Of a stretch of DNA of 64,000 nucleotides, positions 9,500 to 18,417 are shown piece by piece. Under the pieces are notes generated by a model that was not told where the DNA came from, searched no databases, and saw nothing but the letters and a program-made list of their open reading frames with translations. Positions within the stretch are counted from its first letter, which is position 1, and each line of letters starts with the position of its first letter. The stretch spans positions 29,072 to 93,071 of the forward strand of contig CABHON010000010.1 of the NCBI GenBank assembly GCA_902168255.1, in the 5' to 3' direction. A program made the position numbers and the translations under genes. The stretch is from an uncultured Legionella sp. Lineage in GTDB: Bacteria; Pseudomonadota; Gammaproteobacteria; Legionellales; Legionellaceae.

Positions 9500-11896
9500 T
9501 TATAGCAAGTTAACCCCTACCTTGCATTCATTCTGCTCAGTTGAGAAGGTGGAATTATAAGAAAATGTTAGCTCGGTTGGCTGATTCCAAACTTTTAAAA
9601 ATACCTCTAGTGCTGTTGTTGTTTTATCTATCCAGTTAATTAATGTAGTAATAGGAGGTTGATCAAAATGAGTAAGGGCAATAGAAGAAATGTTGGAAAA
9701 ACTTTCTTTAATTTGGTGCAAAAAATTTCTAAAAAGGGTTTCATGTCGTTTTATTTCAAAAAAATTGGCTTGTCCTGATTTTTCTTTTTTGAGCTGATGG
9801 TCAAACCAAGATAACTGCTCTTGAATAGACGTTTTGAAAACATTTAATTTTGAGTCAGTGGGCAAGGAGAGGGTGCTTATACTCGATTGCAATACGGTAG
9901 TTAAATGGTGAAGATATTGGTATGTGGCATCTATTATTGATAAAGTGGGGTATTTTTCACTTTCTTGGTTTAAATCCAGAAAAACTGGTTTTCCTTTTTG
10001 ATCAATACCTGCATCTAATAAACATTCAAATATATTTCTTTTAATGAGTAAATAAGAATTAATATAATTAGTGAGTGTCTGTTTTTTCTCCTTATCTCGA
10101 ATAATAGTGTGAATCATATGTAAGTTATAATGACGCAGGTACACCTCAGAAAAGTGTTGCAACTTATGTACCTCCCTTGTTAACTCATTGAAGTAAGGGT
10201 TAGTGGCATCAATAGGGCAGGTTTCTGAAGGATATAATATGCGATATTGGCAAGTGATAGTGGTATCTGTAATATCTAAATTAATTTCCCTAACCGAAGA
10301 GTTTAAAACACCCTGAGTAGCATTGTTGAGGGTGGAATTGATAGTCAGAAGAGTAGCATTACCTATAAAACGCCTAATACATTCACTTTTAATATGAGAA
10401 CATAATACATCTATATGTATTTTTGTTAACAACGTTTTACCTTCAAAAAAACCTTCGTCGGCGAAAAGAAGGTGGTGTATTTTTAAGTAGTCTGTGTTTT
10501 CTTTAAAGAGAATTTTTTCTAGCCATCCTTTTGTAACATGATACATGGCGAGCTCATAATTTTCTAAATTATAAATGATAGCAACACCCGTAAAAGTATT
10601 AGAAATACTGTTTTCTGATTGCATAACCCAACAAGGAATAGAAAAAAGATTATGCTCGATAATAAGAGAATCTTCTTTACACAATAGGGAGTCTAGATTA
10701 AGTTCATTTTCTCTTTTATCGACAGGATTACCTTCGCCTATATGCCCATTTGTCCAAAATGTACGTATTTTACCTATTTTTGATGGTAATTCGTCGTATG
10801 GGCTACAAGACTGGCGCTCCCAAAAAAGAGAATAAAGAGGGCAAAAGTAATACCCGTTAAATCGCAAAGAGGATTGATTTTTTGATTGTATATAGTGTAT
10901 TTTTTGTGCTTGATAACTGGTTACAAATGCACGAAGCCCCTCGGAACGGATTTTTAGTTTGCCTTTTTCATCCTCTGTCAGTACAAGTGATCGAAAAGCC
11001 TGGTTAACATCTACAGATAATTGTGGAAAGGCGGTAGGGTCATGTAAAATATCATTCTTTTTATAAGAAATATAAGGTAACCCATATTTTTGTGACAAAG
11101 AGTTTAGCCAATCAGCTACTAACATGAATGTTTTTATGCCAGCACGGCTATGTTTGGAATTAATGAGAATAGGTTCCCCTGAAAGGGTCAGCATTATTTC
11201 AGATGAAAATAAAATGGAATGAGCGAGACGCCTTGGAATCCATTCCTCCCAATTATCAAGGATCGGATTTAGGCATTTTCCAGAAAAATGTTCAATTAAT
11301 TCTTTTGAAAAGTTTACCAAAGATTGGTTTTGTCCCAGCTTAAAGGTTCCAGTGTATTTATATTTTTCTTCGATAGAGGCAGTCTCAGGAGCGTGTAATA
11401 CGTGGTCATACCAGATGTAAAATTCCATCTCATGATTACCAATAATAAATTCCAATGGTATTCCCTTTTCTAAACAAGCATCATCGAATCTAAGTGTGTC
11501 ACCATCAGAAAAAAGGCGACAGCGCTCGGATACGTTATCTCCAGAATCCAGTTGTTTTATTAAATGAAAAATGAAATCAAGGTTTACTTGGAAATTTTCG
11601 CAGATGGCATTGAAAGCAGCATAACGCTTTTTTTTATCGTAACTGAATAATTGGGCATATTGCTCCTGGTCAACAATAATATAGCCGCATCGAACCAAAT
11701 CAAAAATCCGCCGAATGACATTGCCATGAAGATCACCCGTTATTTCAATAAAATCAAGGGTGCTTTGAGTACAAAGTGAAAAGTCTATTTCATCTGGATA
11801 ATCAGTAACATCAGCGTATTCATATTCAATTTCTATATCTTCATCCGTAGATTCAGATATAGTTGAGTGATCAGCCTCATCTGGGGGGGAAAACAT
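9500..11896 (-). CDS. PPP-type metallophosphatase-like protein, possible WipA/WipB-like effector (paralogue 1)
   Basis: This is a 798-residue protein and a full-length paralogue of its upstream neighbour. The amino terminus is very acidic (residues 7-40). A phosphoprotein-phosphatase-like metal site follows: GDLHG (54-58), GDNVSER (119-125, in place of GDxVDRG), GNHE (143-146), a later SKHSRAG, and NGHIG near 379. The remaining half shares no recognised domain but aligns with the paralogue, for example at FFEGKTLLTKIHIDVL. PPP-fold phosphatases are known as secreted Legionella effectors (WipA and WipB), so an effector role is plausible but inferred. The motif Asp is Glu here (E124), which could alter or weaken activity. 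There is no signal peptide. It lies 60 bases after the paralogue on the same strand. Confidence 0.65.
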   Translation of the reverse strand: MFSPPDEADHSTISESTDEDIEIEYEYADVTDYPDEIDFSLCTQSTLDFIEITGDLHGNVIRRIFDLVRCGYIIVDQEQYAQLFSYDKKKRYAAFNAICENFQVNLDFIFHLIKQLDSGDNVSERCRLFSDGDTLRFDDACLEKGIPLEFIIGNHEMEFYIWYDHVLHAPETASIEEKYKYTGTFKLGQNQSLVNFSKELIEHFSGKCLNPILDNWEEWIPRRLAHSILFSSEIMLTLSGEPILINSKHSRAGIKTFMLVADWLNSLSQKYGLPYISYKKNDILHDPTAFPQLSVDVNQAFRSLVLTEDEKGKLKIRSEGLRAFVTSYQAQKIHYIQSKNQSSLRFNGYYFCPLYSLFWERQSCSPYDELPSKIGKIRTFWTNGHIGEGNPVDKRENELNLDSLLCKEDSLIIEHNLFSIPCWVMQSENSISNTFTGVAIIYNLENYELAMYHVTKGWLEKILFKENTDYLKIHHLLFADEGFFEGKTLLTKIHIDVLCSHIKSECIRRFIGNATLLTINSTLNNATQGVLNSSVREINLDITDTTITCQYRILYPSETCPIDATNPYFNELTREVHKLQHFSEVYLRHYNLHMIHTIIRDKEKKQTLTNYINSYLLIKRNIFECLLDAGIDQKGKPVFLDLNQESEKYPTLSIIDATYQYLHHLTTVLQSSISTLSLPTDSKLNVFKTSIQEQLSWFDHQLKKEKSGQANFFEIKRHETLFRNFLHQIKESFSNISSIALTHFDQPPITTLINWIDKTTTALEVFLKVWNQPTELTFSYNSTFSTEQNECKVGVNLL

Positions 11897-11956
11897 ACAT
11901 ACACTTTCCTATAAAAATAATATAGCGAAGTATAATTGATTTTTCTTATGAAAATA

Positions 11957-14365
11957 TTATAAGGCTCGTTTTCTTGTGGGAGAAAGATTCGGTTGAAATT
12001 CCAGAGGTTGTTGGTTCCAGGCTTTTAAATGAGCATTTATAATTTCTATAGTATTTTCTATACAGTCCCTTATAAGAATAACTGCGCTTTTATCGAAATG
12101 GCGCAGGCTACTACCCGTAGGTTTATGTTTTAATTCCATGTTTTTTTCACAAAGAAAGTGAAATAAATGGGCCTCTTGTTTTTTTATGTGAAAAAAATTA
12201 GTTTTATTAAATCCGATGTTATTAGTTTCCTTTTCCAACCAATTTATATAGTTGTTTATCTCCCCTTTTAATTCAGTAGCCATACTATTTTGAGGCAATT
12301 TCTCTATGGTTTTTTGTATTTTATCTGATAAATTGACTGCATATTTATAGGTATAGTCGGTAACCGATAAAGAAGGATAAAGTGTTTCTTCAGAATCTGT
12401 TTTATCGGTTGAAGCAACAAAAATTTTTTTACCCTGTTGAGTGAGGCAATGAGTTAACATCCATTCAAATAATTTTTTTTTAGATTGGCTATAAGTGATA
12501 TTGACATGAAATATTTCTGAGAAAAAAATACGATGCGCTTCCTCCTCCAATTTCCTTCCCTCATGAATTCTATGCAAGGCAGATAAAGTAATAGCAGACG
12601 CCCTACATTTTTGAAATTCTTCAAAATGAGTTTGGAATGCTTGAAAATTTGGATGTTGTGCAGAAAATTCTTTTTTAATTGGCAGATATACGCATATTAT
12701 GCGAGTATCTGTACTAGACAGGTAAAGTTGCTCAGGCTTTAATGATGCATTGCTTGACTGATTATCCATGCTATGAGTATTAATAAGCGTGGTGTTTGGT
12801 ATTAATTTTTGAGCCCATTGCCAATCACTATTTAAAAAAATTTCATCCAAAAGTGCACGGGTTAAAAAAGTTTTTCCCTCAAAAAAACCATTAGGAAAAA
12901 GTAAAGAGGTGAGTTTACCATAATCAGTATCCGTTGATAGTGGTATAGGTTGAATAACGTGTTCCTTGTTATTTATAGCGTTTGTCACAACGTTTGCAAA
13001 GTAAAATTCTAAATGAGATGGAGTTGGTTCTGGATTATATAAAATACAAATACCAGTAAAATTAGGTGGGATTTTTCTTATCTGTGACGAAGTAACAAAG
13101 CAGGGAATGATCATATCGCCTCGACCTTCGAAAAGAATAGAAAAATTTTTACCAAGATCACTATCGAGATTAATTTCTGATGATTGTGCATCTTTTTTTT
13201 TGATTGGGCCAATATGCCCATGTGGATAATAGCAACTGACGTCTCCTATTTTTTCAGGTAATGGATCTTGGTCACTATAGTCGGTTTCCCACATAATCGA
13301 ATAAAGAGGGCAAGGAATATTATTTTCTTCAAACCAAGAATGACGTTTTGCCTTCATGGCTATTTTGGTCTGTTCACGATAACTATTTATGAAAGCACCT
13401 AGCCCTTCTATTCTAATTTCTTTTTTATTTTCTGTTAACACAAGTGCTTGAAAAGCCTGATTAACATCGGAAGAGAGTTGAGGAAGGGCAGAAGGGTTTG
13501 TTAAAACATCTTCCTCTTTATAATGAATAAAAGGTAATTGATATTGCTCAGCTAAGGAGTTAAGCCAATTAGCTACCAGCATAAAGGTTTTTATGCCGGC
13601 GCGGCTATGTTTCCCATTAATGAGAAGTGGTTTGCCAGAGGATTGAAACATTAATTCCGATGAAAATAAAGCTGTATGTGCAAGACGCTCTATCACCCAC
13701 TCTAGCCAGTTATCTAAATCAGGATCGACTAATTTTCCTGAAAAATGGTTAATCAATCGTTGGGAGAAAGCCTGAAATGAAGCAGTTTGCCCAACTCCCA
13801 TTCCATTCTCATACCCATATTTTTCTGCAATAGGTATATCAGGTTTAGCCGTTAATATTTTATATAAACAAATATAGAACTGCATGTCATGGTTTCCCAT
13901 CAAAAACTGTCTTGACAGGCCTTTCCTTATACAAACATAATCGAATTTCAATGTATGACCATCATCAAAAGTATCCGCGCAACGGTCGAAGAGGTCATCT
14001 CCTAAGCTGGTATGTGCTTTTGAATGCCAAGTCGAATCCAGTTCAATATTTTCACAAATTGTATTAAATGCGCGATAACAGGTATTTGGATCATGACTAA
14101 ATAAGGCTTCATATTGTTCTGGTGCAACAGTTATTAAGCCACTTTTGATTAAATCATATATTCGTCGTACCACTCTTCCATGAAGATCACCGTTATAGCT
14201 AAAGGAGTTAAACAGGTCTTGGTCTGGTAGTGTTTTAGATTTAAAAAAAGAAGAAGGAAATTTAGTAAGATCAGCGGCTTGACGAGTAATGCGTATGGAT
14301 GAGCCTAAATTCGAGGAATGATTCCATGATGAATTGGGATGACGAGGAGATCCAGAAGGAAACAA
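11957..14365 (-). CDS. PPP-type metallophosphatase-like protein, possible WipA/WipB-like effector (paralogue 2)
   Basis: This 802-residue protein is the better-preserved member of a tandem pair. The predicted metal-binding motifs are in the PPP order: GDLHG (59-63), GDDLFDR (122-128), GNHD (157-160), GKHSRAG (251-257) and HGHIG (382-386). The second motif has one residue more than the classic GDxVDRG. The carboxy-terminal 400 residues are of unknown fold and contain FFEGKTFLTRALLDEI, which is shared with paralogue 1. No signal peptide or membrane segment is seen, so the protein is cytosolic or exported by a dedicated system. It is divergent from the J-domain gene across 285 bases. The phosphatase fold is well supported by motif order; the effector role is inference from family precedent. 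Confidence 0.7.
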   Translation of the reverse strand: MFPSGSPRHPNSSWNHSSNLGSSIRITRQAADLTKFPSSFFKSKTLPDQDLFNSFSYNGDLHGRVVRRIYDLIKSGLITVAPEQYEALFSHDPNTCYRAFNTICENIELDSTWHSKAHTSLGDDLFDRCADTFDDGHTLKFDYVCIRKGLSRQFLMGNHDMQFYICLYKILTAKPDIPIAEKYGYENGMGVGQTASFQAFSQRLINHFSGKLVDPDLDNWLEWVIERLAHTALFSSELMFQSSGKPLLINGKHSRAGIKTFMLVANWLNSLAEQYQLPFIHYKEEDVLTNPSALPQLSSDVNQAFQALVLTENKKEIRIEGLGAFINSYREQTKIAMKAKRHSWFEENNIPCPLYSIMWETDYSDQDPLPEKIGDVSCYYPHGHIGPIKKKDAQSSEINLDSDLGKNFSILFEGRGDMIIPCFVTSSQIRKIPPNFTGICILYNPEPTPSHLEFYFANVVTNAINNKEHVIQPIPLSTDTDYGKLTSLLFPNGFFEGKTFLTRALLDEIFLNSDWQWAQKLIPNTTLINTHSMDNQSSNASLKPEQLYLSSTDTRIICVYLPIKKEFSAQHPNFQAFQTHFEEFQKCRASAITLSALHRIHEGRKLEEEAHRIFFSEIFHVNITYSQSKKKLFEWMLTHCLTQQGKKIFVASTDKTDSEETLYPSLSVTDYTYKYAVNLSDKIQKTIEKLPQNSMATELKGEINNYINWLEKETNNIGFNKTNFFHIKKQEAHLFHFLCEKNMELKHKPTGSSLRHFDKSAVILIRDCIENTIEIINAHLKAWNQQPLEFQPNLSPTRKRAL

Positions 14366-14650
14366 AATAATACTCTCTTATAAATAATCGAGGCAGTATA
14401 GCAAAGTTTTATTATGAAAAGATTATATTGAAGTTTCAAGAATAGGTTCACATAGTAATGGAGTTGACAAGCAATATAGAAACAATAATACTGAATTGAA
14501 GCATGAAAATGAGTAACTTAAAGGCGTTTCCATTGCATTTTTCACAGGGCCTAACCCTGGAAAAATAATATCATCTAGCTAAGTATTTATTAATAAAATA
14601 TTGATAAAATAGAACATATAAAAGATATGGCTTATTTGGATTAAAAATAA

Positions 14651-15844
14651 ATGAATGAACTACAACAGTATAGAAAACATTTAAAAAATATCGGTAAAGG
14701 AGAGACGGATAGTTTAGCTGAGATAGAAAGGGCTTATAAAAAGTTATGTCTCAAACATCATCCTGATAAGGGTGGTGATCCTGAAAAATTTCATGCTGTG
14801 CAAGAGAGCCTAGACTATATTCGAAAATATCGTGATAATAATCCATTAGCAGAACCTACGACGAACTTAGCCTCTCCGCAAGCACAAGAAAATTATGATG
14901 TTCTCGCTGAAATTGCAAAAGATTCCTCTATTTTAGATTCAGAAGCACTTCAAACAGAATTTAATGAATTAAATGAGCGCGTTCAGCAGCGCACGCAAGA
15001 TTCTGCTACGAAAGAAAAGTTTAATGATTTTATTACCCATCTTAAAGAGGCAATGGAAGAGAAATGGGGCGATACAGCGCTACATACATTTTTACAAGAT
15101 GATAATGAGTTAAAAAGTAAATTTAATAATCGTTCATGCCTAAGTTTAACTGAGCTAATTCAATTAAATAATGATTTACTTGTCTATGTAGCACGAAAAA
15201 TAGATTCCATAGAGACCTATTACAAAAACAATTATCCTAATAGGTTTGTAGAAAAGACAGCCGTACAGAATTGGAATGCATTTAGCCGAGCATATAGCAA
15301 AATAAACACTTTTTATGAGGTGTTAAATGCTGAATATTCTCAAGGAATTTATTCTGAAAATAATGATTTTCAAACTAGAAAAAATGAACTTGATAGGAGT
15401 ACGTATGGTAGGCTTAATTTCGAACAAATAAGATTATTAACGGATGGTGCAAAGGCAATCGAAGAAAAGTATATTAAGGGAAAGCTGTCACCGCTTGAAA
15501 AAGACTGGAACAATATTTTCACAGAAGAATATTTATCCTTTGAAGATAGTTTTGATAAATTTGATTCATTTTGTGATTCAACTAGGCAAAAAATTTCCGA
15601 TTATTTAAAGAAAAAGATCAAGCGCAATTCAGCCAATACACTTTCTTATAAAGAACTCTGGATACAATATTTAAGAGGAGACTCAGAGCGAATATTGAAA
15701 CAATTACAGCAGCCTCATCATAAGAATGCTGCAACTTTTTCCACATATCAATTGCAAGTTTTAAGCAACTTACAGAAAAAACTGAGCTTCGTAAATTTCA
15801 TAATGCACTTCAGCAAAATGAATCCAATCTCCACTATTTATTGA
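14651..15844 (+). CDS. J-domain protein, amino-terminal part of a frameshifted gene
   Basis: The protein starts with a J domain (residues 1-65): a helix with YKKLCLKHHPDKGGDPEKFH carrying the HPD signature that stimulates Hsp70 ATPase. It is followed by a long helical region (about 90-375). This region resembles a region in the next reading frame, as in EKTAVQNWNAFSRAYSKINT here and NTVVVDWDTFKTAYSKINKF there. From residue 376 the frame is broken. The last 22 residues (LSFVNFIMHF onward) are out of frame and lack similarity, whereas the -1 frame continues the homologous sequence. This is therefore the first third of one gene that ends at 18180. No zinc-finger or DnaJ client-binding domain is present, so it is not housekeeping DnaJ. 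Confidence 0.8.
   Translation: MNELQQYRKHLKNIGKGETDSLAEIERAYKKLCLKHHPDKGGDPEKFHAVQESLDYIRKYRDNNPLAEPTTNLASPQAQENYDVLAEIAKDSSILDSEALQTEFNELNERVQQRTQDSATKEKFNDFITHLKEAMEEKWGDTALHTFLQDDNELKSKFNNRSCLSLTELIQLNNDLLVYVARKIDSIETYYKNNYPNRFVEKTAVQNWNAFSRAYSKINTFYEVLNAEYSQGIYSENNDFQTRKNELDRSTYGRLNFEQIRLLTDGAKAIEEKYIKGKLSPLEKDWNNIFTEEYLSFEDSFDKFDSFCDSTRQKISDYLKKKIKRNSANTLSYKELWIQYLRGDSERILKQLQQPHHKNAATFSTYQLQVLSNLQKKLSFVNFIMHFSKMNPISTIY
15776..15781 (+). other. Frameshift site: A6 tract in the J-domain gene
   Basis: Up to this run of six A the upstream frame reads CAG AAA AAA CTG. Adding one A gives CAG AAA AAA ACT GAG and restores TELRKFHNALQQNESNLHYL, which aligns with the second repeat's DEIRQFYDTLVSNESKIHWL. 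The gene thus appears to have lost one A (A7 to A6), or it needs slippage here. Confidence 0.85.
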
Positions 15845-18180
15845 GAGCAACTTGGCTATCGGAAATACCAAATTGGCAGCTTCGCTCTATAGATGATTTA
15901 GTGAAGAGGGTAAAAGAAGAAGTCAGCGAAAAAATCGCATCATTAATTGAAAATGTCAAAACAGAAGCGAATAATAAAATTGTAAATGACCCTGGGTTCA
16001 TACAAAAAATGACCAATTACTTGGATACAATTAATTATTTAAGTAGCGATATTGCAGAATTAGGCCGTATATATCTAAGTGTAAAAGATGAAGTCTCAAT
16101 TATAGAGTATATAATTAGTCATTATTCAGAGCTTACAGAAGAGCAAAAAAATAACCTCTATGCTTCTACCCATTCATTTAAAGAGATTCAACTAGAACTT
16201 CTTAGTTCTGTTGCTGCGGTTAATAAAAAGAGCTCGGAAATATCCGAACAAGAAGGGCTTCTTAAGATAATTAAAATAAATTCTTCTGTTTTAGTTTCGG
16301 AAGGGCTTAAAGAGGATTTGAATAGACTCATTAAGCGTTTTGATGATAAAGATAAGAAGAAACATAAGCTCTTAAATGCGATGAAATCTACACTTAATTT
16401 CAGAACACCAACAAAAACATTATTCGATAATTTTGTAAGTAATCTTAAAAATGCTTTGGAACGCGAATGGACTTCTCAAGTGGTGTCTACTTTTTTAAAA
16501 GAGGATGTCACGTTAGCCGATGAACTTAAGAATCGTGCAGGACTTACAATATTACAACAAATTACATTAAACAAAAAACTGCTTGCTTACTTGGCAAAGA
16601 AGATACAGGCTATAGAAAGTTATTACCAGAAACACGATTCAATCAAATTTAATGAAAACACAGTGGTGGTAGACTGGGATACTTTTAAGACAGCATATAG
16701 CAAAATAAACAAGTTTTATGAATCATTGCATACGAAATACTCCCAAGGGCTCTATCTCCAAGATGATAATTTTCAACAAAGAATAAATGCATTTACTAGC
16801 GATACAAACGCTACACTTAATTTGAAACAAATTGAATCATTAACTAAAGGTGCCAAAGAGATAGAAAAGCGAGTCCGTTCTTCCTTGGCAAAAGATTGGG
16901 ATCTTCTTTCTATTGATGAAATATTTCCAACATTTGACACGAGAATAGAAGAGTTTCCTGCATTTTATGATTCAACCAAGCAAAAAATTGCTTATTATTT
17001 AATGACTCATATTAACAGTATTGATTCCTCTATAGAGGTTACTCAGTTGTCTTATGAAGAGCGCTGGAAACATTATTTAAAATTAAAGTCCACGCGACTA
17101 TTACAACAATTAAATGAGGTAGTTCCTGCTGCTTCTGCTGAGGAGAATGTAACTTCTCCTTCAACATTTATTAATCAACAATTGCATCTTCTACAAGAGT
17201 TGCAGAATAACGATGAGATTCGCCAATTTTATGACACGCTTGTATCGAATGAATCCAAAATACATTGGTTATTAAGCTCTACTTGGTCAAACAAGATTTC
17301 CTGTTGGAGTGAGCTTTCTATAAATAATTTATTGAATGCGGTAAAAGACGAAATTACCCGTGAAATACATCTTTTGGTTTCCAGCGTCACAAGAGAAGCA
17401 GACAAGATAACTGGCGATGATAGTTTCAAACAAAATGTAAGCACATACTTGAATGAATTTGTACATCTACCTTCTCAAGTTCAAGAATTAGATAGCATAT
17501 ATAAGAGATTAGAGAAAGAAATACCTACTGTAGTGAATTTAATTTTAAATAGAAAAAAACTTACAAATGAGCAAAAAACTAATTTTGCTTCTTATTCTGC
17601 AAATGATTTTTATAACATTGAAAAGTCACTTGGCTCATTTACACAAAATATATTTCGTCAAAAACCTCATACTCCAACTCCGTCTTCATCTCAAGATCCC
17701 GTTCTACCACGAAACTTGCAGCCTTCTAACCAATCAAAGAGCCCATCCATTCCACAGGCTGCAACTGCCTCTTCTGAAACTACATTAATAGATACTTTAA
17801 AGGAAAAACTTAGGAAATATATTAATGATGTTGAAGATCCTAAACGATCCAAAAATGGCCTTATTACTAATTTTCAATACAACTTTTATTATGCTAAAGA
17901 ATCTCGAGGCATAAATCGCCAGATTAACTATGAAACCGCTAAGGATTTATTGAAATTACTCAGAGCTGATAATCCGAATATTCAAGATATTTTTTCTCAA
18001 GACTCTATTTCAGCTATTAGAAAAGATATAATTACAAAACGTTTATCGGAGAGTGAAAAGAAAAAATTTGTAGATCGAGGTATAAATAGTAGCAGTCTTA
18101 ATAAAGTTATTGATATTGCTCGTCAACTTGAGCAAAAAGATAGTTTGTTTTCTTGTTTTAAAAAGGCCTTTGTAAGATAG
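15841..18180 (+). CDS. Carboxy-terminal part of the frameshifted J-domain gene; repeat protein, possible effector
   Basis: The open frame begins near 15784, after the frameshift; an ATG at 15841 has no good ribosome site and is probably not a true start. The 779 residues contain the end of repeat 1 (RATWLSEIPNWQLRSIDDLV) and a full repeat 2 ending in STWSNKISCWSELSINNLL, each repeat spanning about 500 residues. A Pro/Ser-rich linker (HTPTPSSSQDPVLPRN) leads to a last domain, LRKYINDVEDPKRSKNGLIT to NYETAKDLLKLL. That domain is reminiscent of short carboxy-terminal modules seen in many Legionella-group effectors; this comparison is from memory and tentative. Joined to the upstream part, the protein would be about 1,175 residues. 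Confidence 0.75.
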   Translation: MRATWLSEIPNWQLRSIDDLVKRVKEEVSEKIASLIENVKTEANNKIVNDPGFIQKMTNYLDTINYLSSDIAELGRIYLSVKDEVSIIEYIISHYSELTEEQKNNLYASTHSFKEIQLELLSSVAAVNKKSSEISEQEGLLKIIKINSSVLVSEGLKEDLNRLIKRFDDKDKKKHKLLNAMKSTLNFRTPTKTLFDNFVSNLKNALEREWTSQVVSTFLKEDVTLADELKNRAGLTILQQITLNKKLLAYLAKKIQAIESYYQKHDSIKFNENTVVVDWDTFKTAYSKINKFYESLHTKYSQGLYLQDDNFQQRINAFTSDTNATLNLKQIESLTKGAKEIEKRVRSSLAKDWDLLSIDEIFPTFDTRIEEFPAFYDSTKQKIAYYLMTHINSIDSSIEVTQLSYEERWKHYLKLKSTRLLQQLNEVVPAASAEENVTSPSTFINQQLHLLQELQNNDEIRQFYDTLVSNESKIHWLLSSTWSNKISCWSELSINNLLNAVKDEITREIHLLVSSVTREADKITGDDSFKQNVSTYLNEFVHLPSQVQELDSIYKRLEKEIPTVVNLILNRKKLTNEQKTNFASYSANDFYNIEKSLGSFTQNIFRQKPHTPTPSSSQDPVLPRNLQPSNQSKSPSIPQAATASSETTLIDTLKEKLRKYINDVEDPKRSKNGLITNFQYNFYYAKESRGINRQINYETAKDLLKLLRADNPNIQDIFSQDSISAIRKDIITKRLSESEKKKFVDRGINSSSLNKVIDIARQLEQKDSLFSCFKKAFVR

Positions 18181-18269
18181 CTTTTTAATTACTTCCCTAT
18201 ACTCAATTGCAAGTACATTGAATCACAGGGTAAACAAGTGATATTTATTAAAAAAGACCATTTTCCAGT

Positions 18270-18327
18270 GTAGGGGCGGGTCTTGTACCCGCCCGGAACA
18301 ACGGGCGCGTACAAGACCCGCCCCTAC
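18270..18327. repeat. Palindromic repeat family R1, copy 1
   Basis: GTAGGGGCGGGTCTTGTACC (start of the left arm) is mirrored by a right arm ending in ACCCGCCCCTAC around a short CCGGAACAACGG centre. Related copies are at 40450-40505, 52442-52499 and 63934-63979 (cut), with a half copy at 21327-21352. All full copies lie between genes. This copy is near the middle of the spacer between the J-domain gene and the lipoprotein gene, and could also act as a transcript-end hairpin. Confidence 0.85.
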
Positions 18328-18417
18328 ACGATCTGTCTAAAATTTATCAACGAATGACCTAACCTTTACAATATTGCTCAAAGTCAGCGAGTTATTATGA
18401 AAAAAGCTGATGCTAAT

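Noticed and set aside
15776..15781. Programmed -1 frameshifting in the J-domain gene
   Set aside because: In frame the site reads G AAA AAA, which does not fit the X XXY YYZ rule, and six A are short for transcriptional slippage. A lost base is simpler, so it is reported as a frameshift.
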